From Burkholderiales bacterium (GTDB lineage: Bacteria; Pseudomonadota; Gammaproteobacteria; Burkholderiales; Burkholderiaceae_C): a DNA stretch of 43,005 nt. The DNA lies in the NCBI GenBank assembly GCA_017302655.1, contig JAFLDE010000026.1, positions 1 through 43,005 on the forward strand. Direction: 5' to 3'. A program made the position numbers and the translations under genes. Each line of letters opens with the position of its first letter. Positions within the stretch are counted from its first letter, which is position 1. Below the pieces are notes generated by a model. That model had not been told where the DNA came from. It did no database searches and saw only the letters and a list, made by a program, of their open reading frames with translations. Positions 18,359 to 25,614 of the stretch are shown here, one piece after another.

Positions 18359-18500
18359 CACCCGTTTCCTGCCTCGGCGGGGCGTCATTCGGAAGCGGCT
18401 CTTGTGCCGGGTGGCCGCCCCCTTGCGTCCCCTTGCGTGATCGCGAGCTTGCCTGTTTGAGGGGGACGGCCGTGCGACCCCTTCCCTCGGGCACCGATCG

Positions 18501-19469
18501 ATGCTGAACATCTTTTCGCTGCAAGGCGGCCGACTGGCCGGACTCGATCCAGACGCCTTTTCGGCTGCAGGGGCTGAGCCGCTGAAGCCGATCTGGGTTG
18601 ACCTGGAAGACCCAAGCGCGCAGGACAAGGCCTGGGTCGAGCAGCACTTTGGCTTTGGCATCCCCGAGGACGCCATCGACGATGATCTGGAGGAGTCCGC
18701 GCGCTTCTACGAGGAAGACGACGGCCGGCTGCACATTCGCTCCGACTTTCTGAGGTTGGACGACGAAGGTCAGTCCCGCAACGTTCGCGTGGCCTTCATC
18801 TTGGCCGACGGCGTGCTGTTCAGCATCCGCAAGGAAGAACTGCCGGTGTTCCGCCTGCTGCGCATGCGTGCGCGGCGCCAGCCCTCGTTGATCGAGGACG
18901 CCAAGGACGTGCTGCTCAAGCTCTATGACGCCGATGCCGAGTACAGCGCCGACGCGCTGGAGGGCATCTACGACGCGCTCAACGACATCAGCGCCCGCGT
19001 GCTGAAGGAGCAGGTGGACGACGCCACCGCCGGTGAGGTGCTGACGGCGATTGCCCGCGAGGAAGACCTGAACGGACGCATCCGCCGCAATGTCATGGAC
19101 ACCCGGCGCGCGCTGTCCTTCATGATGCGCAGCCGCATGCTCTCCAGCGAGCAGTTCGAGGATTCGCGCCAGATCCTGCGCGACATCGATTCGCTGGACA
19201 GCCACACGGCCTTCCTGTTCGACAAGATCAACTTCCTGATGGATGCCACCGTCGGCTTCATCAACATCAACCAGAACAAGATCATCAAGATCTTCTCGGT
19301 GGCCAGCGTGGCGCTGCTGCCGCCCACGCTGATTGCCAGCATCTACGGCATGAACTTCGCGCACATGCCCGAACTGAGTCAGCGCTGGGGTTACCCGTTC
19401 GCCTTGGGGTTGATGCTGGTGTCGGTCATCGCGCCTTTCGTGTTCTTCAAGCGCAAGGGCTATCTGTGA
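18501..19469 (+). CDS. corA: CorA-family magnesium/cobalt transporter
   Basis: Pentameric inner-membrane divalent cation channel. The 322-aa protein begins MLNIFSLQGGRLAGL, carries a long acidic cytoplasmic domain with extended helices, and ends with two transmembrane helices (about 263-285 and 297-315). The signature YGMNFAHMPEL, with the selectivity GMN motif, lies between them, and FLFDKINFLMDATVGFININ precedes the first helix. The HAD-type gene overlaps its stop by 4 bp. Metal choice among Mg, Co and Ni cannot be read from sequence. Confidence 0.95.
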   Translation: MLNIFSLQGGRLAGLDPDAFSAAGAEPLKPIWVDLEDPSAQDKAWVEQHFGFGIPEDAIDDDLEESARFYEEDDGRLHIRSDFLRLDDEGQSRNVRVAFILADGVLFSIRKEELPVFRLLRMRARRQPSLIEDAKDVLLKLYDADAEYSADALEGIYDALNDISARVLKEQVDDATAGEVLTAIAREEDLNGRIRRNVMDTRRALSFMMRSRMLSSEQFEDSRQILRDIDSLDSHTAFLFDKINFLMDATVGFININQNKIIKIFSVASVALLPPTLIASIYGMNFAHMPELSQRWGYPFALGLMLVSVIAPFVFFKRKGYL

Positions 19470-20155
19470 TCCGGGCGGTCTCGCTCGACCTGGACGACAC
19501 CCTGTGGCCCATCGCCCCGGTCATCCAACGCGCGGAACTTGAGTTGCATGCCTGGTTCGCTCGGCACGCACCGGCCACGGCGGCGCGGTTCACCGTCGGA
19601 GAGCTGATCCGGCTGCGCGACGCCATCGCGCTGGAGTTCCCCGACCGTTCGCACGACTTCACCTGGATGCGCCACCTGGCCATCGAACGGGCGCTGGTCG
19701 CAGCGGGCGACGACCCGGACCTCGCCGAGCCCGCTTTCGAGTGCTTCTTCCACTGGCGCCAGCAGGTGACCCTCTTCGACGACGCGCTGCCCGCGCTCGA
19801 ACGCCTGGCGGCCAAGTTCCCGCTGATCGGGCTGACCAATGGCAATGCCGACTGGCGCGCCATCGGGTTGGCCCCATTCTTCAGCCACGGTGTGCTGGCG
19901 GCGCGTGAGTTCGGTCAAGGCAAGCCGCATGCGGCTTTCTTCCATGCGGCTTGCCGCGAAGTTGGCTGCGCGCCCCATGAAGTACTGCACGGCGGCGACG
20001 ACTGGCATCTGGATGTGGAAGGCGCGCACGACGCCGGGCTGCCGGCCGCCTGGGTGCGGCGCCCGCACCACCCGGATCGCCCGCCCGAGAGCCTTGCCCA
20101 GGCGCTGCACGAGGTGAGCGACTTGCTGCAGCTCGCTGATCTACTCGGCGCGTAG
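19466..20155 (+). CDS. HAD-superfamily hydrolase (HAD-IA type)
   Basis: Likely small-molecule phosphatase. Motif I is LDLDDTLWP (two catalytic Asp, near residues 8-10), motif II GLTNGNAD, motif III Lys in FGQGKPHAAFF and motif IV GGDDWHLDVEGAHDAG, so the catalytic set is complete. A helical cap occupies about residues 17-95. The GTG start overlaps the corA stop (GTGA), so it is translationally coupled to corA. The last 15 bp overlap the end of the convergent NTF2-like gene. Substrate unknown. Confidence 0.88.
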   Translation: MIRAVSLDLDDTLWPIAPVIQRAELELHAWFARHAPATAARFTVGELIRLRDAIALEFPDRSHDFTWMRHLAIERALVAAGDDPDLAEPAFECFFHWRQQVTLFDDALPALERLAAKFPLIGLTNGNADWRAIGLAPFFSHGVLAAREFGQGKPHAAFFHAACREVGCAPHEVLHGGDDWHLDVEGAHDAGLPAAWVRRPHHPDRPPESLAQALHEVSDLLQLADLLGA

Positions 20156-20554
20156 CCGTTTCTTCAGCCAGCGCAGCACGCTGCCCAGCAGCGGCAGCTT
20201 CTCCCACAACTCCTCGGCGGCGTCCCAATAGTCGCGGTGGTAGATCACCTTGCCGTCGGGCGCGAACTTCAGGTGACTGCTGCCGTGGATGCGCAGGCTG
20301 CGACCGCGCACGCGGAAGCTGAAGTCCCAGGTCAGGAAGGCCTGATCGCCGGCGCCAAAGGCTTCGCGCACCTCGAAGCGCGGGGTCTCCAAGCTTTCGA
20401 ACATGTGCGCGAATATGCGTTGCACCTTGGCCAGACCGCGCACCTCGTTGAAGGGATCTCGGAAGTAAGCGTGCGCGTCGTAAAGCTCACCCATGCGTGC
20501 GACATCGGCGGCGCTCAGGTTCTCGTAGAAGCGGCGCAGGGCATCCAGGTTCAC
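20141..20554 (-). CDS. NTF2-like/SnoaL-fold protein
   Basis: 137-aa protein with a nuclear-transport-factor-2-like fold: MNLDALRRFYENLSAADVARMGELYDAHAYFRDPFNEVRGL is typical of the SnoaL-like branch, followed by WDFSFRVRGRSLRIHGSSHL and HRDYWDAAEELWEKLP. The final basic LRWLKKRLRAE tail could contact membrane. It is the last gene of a nine-gene chain, with a GTG start overlapping the SDR stop by 4 bp. Relatives occur beside CFA-type methyltransferase, DUF1365 and amine oxidase-like genes in light- or singlet-oxygen-responsive clusters. Catalytic role unknown. Confidence 0.82.
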   Translation of the reverse strand: MNLDALRRFYENLSAADVARMGELYDAHAYFRDPFNEVRGLAKVQRIFAHMFESLETPRFEVREAFGAGDQAFLTWDFSFRVRGRSLRIHGSSHLKFAPDGKVIYHRDYWDAAEELWEKLPLLGSVLRWLKKRLRAE

Positions 20555-21324
20555 AGCCGGGTTCCTTTGCGAACGGTGGCGAAGTACAGGGCGTCAGGCA
20601 GGTGGCGCAGCAGGCCCACCAGGCGCGTGAAGCGCTTGGGGAAGTGAATGGAGAACTCCCCCGCCGCGTAGCCGGCCAGCATGGCCTCGGCGGCCTGTTC
20701 GGGCTGGATGAGCGCGGGCATGTCGAAGCGGTTCTGCGCCGTCATCGGCGTCTCCACGAAGCCGGGGTTCACCACACTGACCGCCAACCCCCTGGGCTGC
20801 AGGTCCAAGTAGAGGGTCTCGGCCAGATGAATCAGCGCCGCCTTCGGTGGACCATAGCCAAGGGCCTGTGGCAAGCCACGGTATCCGGCCACGCTGCTCA
20901 CCAGACTCAAGTGCCCATGACCCTGGCGAAGGAGGGCGGGCAGTGCGGCATCCAGCCAATGCAACGCGCCCTGGTAGTTCACCTGCCACTGGTGGTTCGC
21001 ATTGGCCAGGTCGAAGGCGTCGGCTCGCATCGGCGTATAGGTGCCGGCGCAGTACAGGGTGAAGTCCAGCGAGCTGTGATGACGCTGCAGTTCAGCAAAG
21101 GCTTGCTTCACCGAGCCTGCATCGAGCACGTCCAGCGGCAGGGCCAAGCTTCCGGGGTGCGCATCGGCAAAGGCCTGCAGGGCCTGGGCGCTGCGCGCAC
21201 TCACGGCCACGCGGGCGCCGCGCTCGTGCAGCGCCTTGGCCAGTGCGGCGCCGATGCCGGTGCTGGCGCCCACGAGCCAGACCGTCTTGCCTCGCCAGTC
21301 GCGAATCTTGGGATTGAGGCTCAT
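20551..21324 (-). CDS. Short-chain dehydrogenase/reductase
   Basis: NAD(P)-dependent oxidoreductase of the classical SDR family. WLVGASTGIGAALAKAL is the dinucleotide-binding motif (residues about 16-32), YCAGTY stands in for NNAG, SLVSSVAGYRG gives the catalytic Ser, and GYGPPKAALIHLAETL gives Tyr-x3-Lys. The C-terminal end (257 aa in total) has a basic FPKRFTRLVGLLRHLP segment that may be membrane-associated. It overlaps DUF3833 upstream and the NTF2-like gene downstream by 4 bp each. Substrate unknown; a lipid-derived carbonyl fits the operon but is inferred. Confidence 0.9.
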   Translation of the reverse strand: MSLNPKIRDWRGKTVWLVGASTGIGAALAKALHERGARVAVSARSAQALQAFADAHPGSLALPLDVLDAGSVKQAFAELQRHHSSLDFTLYCAGTYTPMRADAFDLANANHQWQVNYQGALHWLDAALPALLRQGHGHLSLVSSVAGYRGLPQALGYGPPKAALIHLAETLYLDLQPRGLAVSVVNPGFVETPMTAQNRFDMPALIQPEQAAEAMLAGYAAGEFSIHFPKRFTRLVGLLRHLPDALYFATVRKGTRL

Positions 21325-21866
21325 GGCTTCATGAACGACAGCGTCACCTCGCCAAGGCGGAAGCCGAACTTGCGCATCTCGGCCTTGTTCAGCATCACAC
21401 GCTCGTCCACCAAGTACATCCAGTCGTCGAACTGCACCTCGTAGACCTTGCCGTCCACGGGGAGCTTCAGCGTGTAGGCCCAGCGCAGCGCGTTGCCGGC
21501 CGCTTGCCCCTGTGCCTCGCCCACCACGTCGTCAGCGCGCCCGGTGTAGCGGCCCTGGCCGTGGTGCGTGAGCCGCCAGACGCGCTTCTCCTTGCGCCCA
21601 TCGCTGTAGACAAAGTCCTCGTCGAGCACGCCTTGTTCGCCCTTCCAGCTGCCCTGCATGCGCACCACGAAGCGCGCCTTCACCACGCCGTTGCGGTCGG
21701 TGAAGATGCCGTAGCCGGTCAGCGGCCCGTTGAAGTAGGTCTTGAGGTCGAGTGCTGGCTTCTCGGCTGCGTAGTCCTGCACGTCCGGCGAGGCGCAGCC
21801 CGCCAGCAGAAAGGCGGCCAGAAGGGCCGTGCGTCGCGCCAAGGGTCGGTTGATGCAGGCGTTCAT
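21321..21866 (-). CDS. DUF3833-family lipoprotein
   Basis: 181-aa lipoprotein: the N-terminus RRTALLAAFLLAGCASPDV contains lipobox LAGC. The mature part has DLKTYFNGPLTGYGIFTDRNG, then beta-strands VKARFVVRMQGSWKG and LDEDFVYSDGRKEKRVWRL, ending YEVQFDDWMYLVDERVMLNK, the recognisable DUF3833 pattern of a lipocalin-like barrel. The ATG at 21866 gives the compact signal peptide and overlaps the MFS gene by 4 bp. The family tends to occur in this same cluster type; function unproven, lipid binding plausible. Confidence 0.85.
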   Translation of the reverse strand: MNACINRPLARRTALLAAFLLAGCASPDVQDYAAEKPALDLKTYFNGPLTGYGIFTDRNGVVKARFVVRMQGSWKGEQGVLDEDFVYSDGRKEKRVWRLTHHGQGRYTGRADDVVGEAQGQAAGNALRWAYTLKLPVDGKVYEVQFDDWMYLVDERVMLNKAEMRKFGFRLGEVTLSFMKP

Positions 21867-23110
21867 GTCAGGGACTCCCGAAAAGTGTGTCGAGCTGGGC
21901 CGCGTAGCAGCAGCTGCCAGAGCAGCGCCATGGCGCCGAGCTTGAGGACGCAGGGCAGCAGCGCATAAACGGCGGACAGCGCCTGCAGCGCCTGAGGGTC
22001 GCGTGCGCCGTCGCTGTAGCCGAGGAATTGCAAGAGCGGCAGCGCCAGCCCGGCGGCCAGTGCCAGGTTGAGCTTGGTGACCGCGTTCCACCAACCGAAG
22101 AAGGCGCCCTCGGCACGGCCGGCCAGCTCTGCGTGCTGGATGACGCGCGTCAGCAGCGCCGGCGGGATGGCCAGGTCGGCGCCCGCCGCCACGCCGGTGG
22201 CGATGCAGATCGCCACGAAAGCGATCCCGTCGCCTTTGCCCAGCAGCGCGGCCCAGACGAAACTGATCACCGCCAATCCCATGCCCATCAGCCAGGCTCG
22301 GCCCTGCCCCACGCGCGCCACGGCGCGCAGCCACAGCGGCATCGAGGCCGCCGCCGCAGCGAAGTAGCTGACGAGGTACAGGGCCTCGTACTGCGGGGTT
22401 TGCAGACGGTCGCGCACGAAGAACAGCAACACCGTGGCCGGGATGGCGGCGGCGATGCCGTTCAGCGCGTACACCGCCAGCAGTCTTTGGAAGCCCGGTG
22501 TGCGCCAGGGCAGACCCCAGGCGAGTCGCCCACTATGAGTCTGCGGCGCCGGCAAGGGACTGCGCAGCAGCGCCGCCAGGCCGGCCACCAACACGAGGGC
22601 CAGCACAGCGGTGGTAAGGCCCCAACCGCTGGTGCTGATGAGCACGCTGGCCACCAGCACGCCCACCAGCGCCAGCCCTTCGCGCCAGGCCATCAACCGC
22701 GTCTGCGCCATCGCATCGCCCCCCAGGCGCGCACCCCAGGCCTGGTGGGTCACGCCCACCACGCTGAAACTGATGTAGCCGAGCACCAGCATCGCCGCCG
22801 CCCACGCCAGCAGGGCTTCGCCGCGCAGCGGCGGGAAGAACAGGCCCGTGAAGGCCCCGAACATCAGCAGCGCCGCCCCGCACAGCACGGGCGTCACCCG
22901 CTTCGCACGCAGCCAGCCGTCGCACCAGCGGCCGATCAGCGGGTCCAGCGCGGCGTCCACAAAGCGGGCGAACAGCAGCAGCGCCCCCAGCTGAGCCAGC
23001 GGCACGCCGTAACTGCCCGCGTAGTGGGCTGGCAGGCTCACGTAGAGCGGCAGCGCCAGGAAGGCGAGCGGCAGGCCGAGCAGCCCATAGCGCCAGGGAT
23101 GGGCGTTCAC
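21863..23110 (-). CDS. MFS transporter (GPH/MelB-like)
   Basis: 415-aa polytopic membrane protein with about 12 hydrophobic helices. The N-terminus GLLGLPLAFLALPLYVSLPAHYAG and the loop FARFVDAALDPLIGRWCDG match the glycoside-pentoside-hexuronide cation symporter branch. GTG start overlaps the chalcone isomerase-like gene by 4 bp. Similar carriers occur in singlet-oxygen-responsive clusters of alphaproteobacteria, where the cargo is not known to me. Sugar transport should not be assumed, as no other sugar gene is in this operon; a lipid or lipid precursor is an alternative. Confidence 0.85.
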   Translation of the reverse strand: MNAHPWRYGLLGLPLAFLALPLYVSLPAHYAGSYGVPLAQLGALLLFARFVDAALDPLIGRWCDGWLRAKRVTPVLCGAALLMFGAFTGLFFPPLRGEALLAWAAAMLVLGYISFSVVGVTHQAWGARLGGDAMAQTRLMAWREGLALVGVLVASVLISTSGWGLTTAVLALVLVAGLAALLRSPLPAPQTHSGRLAWGLPWRTPGFQRLLAVYALNGIAAAIPATVLLFFVRDRLQTPQYEALYLVSYFAAAAASMPLWLRAVARVGQGRAWLMGMGLAVISFVWAALLGKGDGIAFVAICIATGVAAGADLAIPPALLTRVIQHAELAGRAEGAFFGWWNAVTKLNLALAAGLALPLLQFLGYSDGARDPQALQALSAVYALLPCVLKLGAMALLWQLLLRGPARHTFRESLT

Positions 23111-23631
23111 AGGCCCAGCAGCTGCCTGCGCAGCCCCGGCTCGGAACTCTGCGGCGCCAGCCAGATGCCGAAGAAGCGGCGGCTGAAGGCGGCGTTGAAG
23201 CGCGGGCCGCGCGGCGCGCCGTTGAACCAGAAGCGCGCCCCTTCAACGGGGTCGTGCAGACCGCTCAGGCGGTCGCCGTCCTTCACGTCGGGAAAGGCCT
23301 CGCGCATGCCCGCCAGCCAGGCCTGGGCGTCGGCGTCCGCCACGGCGCCCTGCCGGCGCATCTCTTCCAGGGACCGCTCGGCGATGGCCGCGCCCTTGAG
23401 TGAGCGCTGGTAGCGCAGTTGCAGCAGCAAGGGCTGCGCCGCCCAGCCTTCAGCCTGCACAGGCTCGGGGGCGTTCAGGCTGATCTCGTAGATGGCCAGA
23501 CCCAGAAAACGCATGCGCCCCTGGCCGCGCGTGGGCCAGGTGGGTTCGGCCCGCAGGCCTGCGCTCAAGGCGAAGCCTGCTGCGGCCAGCAGGCACTCAC
23601 GCCGGCCGACGCAAGGTGAACTGGCAGACAT
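23107..23631 (-). CDS. Chalcone isomerase-like exported protein
   Basis: 174-aa protein with an N-terminal signal (RRECLLAAAGFALSAGLRAE). RMRFLGLAIYEISLNAPEP and LLLQLRYQRSLKGAAIAERSLEEM, followed by DVKDGDRLSGLHDP, ARFWFNG and FFGIWLAP, match the chalcone isomerase-like family, which in bacteria has no flavonoid role and resembles fatty-acid-binding folds. The ATG at 23631 lies inside the preceding CFA-type gene, a 35-nt overlap; later starts would remove the signal peptide. Likely periplasmic. Fatty-acid or lipid binding is an inference from the fold and the neighbouring methyltransferase. Confidence 0.82.
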   Translation of the reverse strand: MSASSPCVGRRECLLAAAGFALSAGLRAEPTWPTRGQGRMRFLGLAIYEISLNAPEPVQAEGWAAQPLLLQLRYQRSLKGAAIAERSLEEMRRQGAVADADAQAWLAGMREAFPDVKDGDRLSGLHDPVEGARFWFNGAPRGPRFNAAFSRRFFGIWLAPQSSEPGLRRQLLGL

Positions 23632-24838
23632 CGCAATTTCCGGTGGCAAAGGCCGCCTCGCAGTAGGCCAGGTAGAACTCCCAGCAGCGGATGAACTTCT
23701 CGTCGAAGCCCTGCTCGCGCACGGCGCCCTCATGACGCAGGAAGTCGGCGCGCCAGCGCTTGAGGGTTTCGGCGTAGCTGAGGCCGAAGGCGAAGCGCTC
23801 CTGCACCTCCAGCCCGGCACGGCGTGCCTCGGCCTCGAAGCGCTCGGGGCTGGGCAGCAGGCCGCCCGGGAAGATGTACTGCTGGATGAAGTCGGTGCCG
23901 CGGCTGTAGCGTTCCCAGAGCGCGTCCTGCAGCGTGATGCTCTGCACGCAAGCCAGGCCGCCGGGTTTGAGGCTGCGCTTGAGGGCCTGGAAATAGTCGC
24001 CCCAGTACTCGCGGCCGACGGCCTCGAACATCTCGATGCTGACCACCGCATCGAAGCCTTGCTCGGGCAGGTCGCGGTAATCCTGCAGACGAAGTTCGGT
24101 CTGGCTGTGCAGGCCAGCCGCTTGAAGGCGTTGCCTCGCGTAGGCCAACTGCTCGTCGGACAGGGTCAGGCCCAGCACCTGGGCGTTGAAATCCCGCGCC
24201 GCCATCTCGGCCACCGCGCCCCAGCCACAGCCGATCTCCAGCAGGCGCTGCCCGGGCTGCAACGCCACGGCGCGTAGCGCGCGTGCCATCTTGGCCTGCT
24301 GGGCCTCGTACATCGACTGGCTGCGACCTTCCTCGAACCAGGCGCTGCTGTAGTTCATGCTCGAGTCGAGCCAGAGGCGGTAGAAGGCATTGCCCAGGTC
24401 GTAATGGGCCACGATGTTGCGCCGGCTGCCTTGGCGGGTGTTGCGGTTCAGCAGGTGCTTGAGGCGGTACAGCAGCGCGCCCCACCAGCGGCCGTACACC
24501 GCGGCTTCCAGCGCATTGCGGTTGTGCAGGAAGAGGGTCAGCAAGGCTGCCAGATCAGGGCTGCTCCAGTGCCCCTGGATATAGCTCTCACCGAGGCCGA
24601 TGTCACCGCTCTTCAGCGTGGCTTCGGCCATCGCCCAGTCGTGGATGCGCAGCGCCGCGCGCTCGCCACCGCCTTCGGCATGGCCGTTCCGCTGGCCCAG
24701 GGCCGCGGTGCTGCCGTCGGGCAATTGCAGATCCAGCCGGCCATGCTGCAGGCGTGACAGCAGGGTCATGGCGGTGCGTGCCGCGCGTGGGGCATCGGCG
24801 GGCAGGCTCAGGCTGCCGTTCAGGACATCGGTGCTCAT
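23597..24838 (-). CDS. CFA-synthase-family fatty-acyl methyltransferase
   Basis: SAM-dependent enzyme acting on the double bond of phospholipid acyl chains. The 413-aa protein shows an N-terminal domain, a SAM-binding motif LLEIGCGWGAVAEMAA (about residues 199-214), VVSIEMFEAVGREYW, the family stretch FIQQYIFPGGLLPS and a C-terminal YLAYCEAAF whose Cys aligns with the conserved active-site Cys of CFA synthase. It could form cyclopropane rings or, like UfaM of Rhodobacter sphaeroides, methylate acyl chains on the way to furan fatty acids. DUF1365 and amine oxidase-like genes precede it, the usual trio. ATG start overlaps DUF1365 by 4 bp. Confidence 0.9.
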   Translation of the reverse strand: MSTDVLNGSLSLPADAPRAARTAMTLLSRLQHGRLDLQLPDGSTAALGQRNGHAEGGGERAALRIHDWAMAEATLKSGDIGLGESYIQGHWSSPDLAALLTLFLHNRNALEAAVYGRWWGALLYRLKHLLNRNTRQGSRRNIVAHYDLGNAFYRLWLDSSMNYSSAWFEEGRSQSMYEAQQAKMARALRAVALQPGQRLLEIGCGWGAVAEMAARDFNAQVLGLTLSDEQLAYARQRLQAAGLHSQTELRLQDYRDLPEQGFDAVVSIEMFEAVGREYWGDYFQALKRSLKPGGLACVQSITLQDALWERYSRGTDFIQQYIFPGGLLPSPERFEAEARRAGLEVQERFAFGLSYAETLKRWRADFLRHEGAVREQGFDEKFIRCWEFYLAYCEAAFATGNCDVCQFTLRRPA

Positions 24839-25614
24839 GAGGAGGTGCTTCGTGTCAGCGGGTGAAGGGGGGCATCAGGCTTGCTGAACCAGGGCACGCG
24901 CTTGAGCCAGAGGCGCAGCGCGTGCCAGTGGATGCGGGCCACAACCATCAGGCTGTGCAGGGGCTGCGCCAGCGCGGCGCGGCGCAGCGCTCGGTGGCTG
25001 AGCGGTTGCAGCAGGCCGGACAGGCTGGTCTGCAGCAGCGGGTGGCCGTCGGCGTCGTCCAGATCCACGCGCGCCAGGCTGCGCGGGGCTTCGCCTTGCA
25101 GGCGCAAGAAGAAACGGAAGCGGTAGCGCCCAGCCACCTCGGCGAAGGGCGACACATGGAAGACCTTGCGCGCCTGCACTTCAGCGCCGCTGGCCAGGCC
25201 GTCGCCCTGCAGCAGGTAGACGTGCTTCTCGCCGAAGGTGTTGTGCACCTCGGCCAGCACCAGCGCCAGCGAGCCGTCGGCGCGGAGGCCGTACCAGAAG
25301 CTCACGGGCTTGAACGCGTGGCCGGCCACGCGCGGGAAGCATTGCAGCCAGAGCTCCCCGCCATCGAGTGCTTGCAGCAGGCCCTCGCGTTGCAGCAGGC
25401 CTTCCGCCCAGGCCAGTGCGTCAGGGCCGCCCTCGCCATGGTCGGCATCGTGGAAGCTCATCCAGGCGCGGCGGTTGCGCGGCAGCACGGGGTCGGGCTG
25501 CTCGCGCAGACGGCGCAGGGGCAGCAGGAAGAAGCAGGCCGGGTAGGCGAAGCCATGGCGATGCGGCGCCAGCCGCTGGTGGCGCACCGGGCCTTGGCCG
25601 AGCAGGGCGTTCAC
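24835..25614 (-). CDS. DUF1365-family protein
   Basis: 259-aa protein with the recognisable DUF1365 pattern: RHQRLAPHRHGFAYPACFFL at the N-terminus, then PRVAGHAFKPVSFWYGLR, LAEVHNTFGEKHVYLL and KVFHVSPFAEVAGRYRF. The family almost always sits between an FAD amine oxidase-like gene and a CFA-type methyltransferase, as here, and is thought to take part in acyl-chain modification; the exact reaction is not settled as far as I know. GTG start overlaps the amine oxidase stop by 4 bp. A C-terminal basic stretch HWHALRLWLKRVPWF may touch the membrane. Confidence 0.88.
   Translation of the reverse strand: MNALLGQGPVRHQRLAPHRHGFAYPACFFLLPLRRLREQPDPVLPRNRRAWMSFHDADHGEGGPDALAWAEGLLQREGLLQALDGGELWLQCFPRVAGHAFKPVSFWYGLRADGSLALVLAEVHNTFGEKHVYLLQGDGLASGAEVQARKVFHVSPFAEVAGRYRFRFFLRLQGEAPRSLARVDLDDADGHPLLQTSLSGLLQPLSHRALRRAALAQPLHSLMVVARIHWHALRLWLKRVPWFSKPDAPLHPLTRSTSS

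Larger units (their letters stand above)
18062..18500. other. 439-bp non-coding region between hpf and corA
   Basis: No convincing gene. From left to right it holds the hpf ribosome-binding site; a terminator-like hairpin with T6 on the minus strand (18090-18111); a 7-bp inverted repeat CTTGACG/CGTCAAG (18274-18280 and 18298-18304); a short palindrome AGTCCTTGGACT (18304-18315); a likely corA promoter (18329-18358); and a tandem 10-bp repeat CCCCTTGCGT (18419-18438) in the corA leader. Short frames here lack homologous features. Confidence 0.5.
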
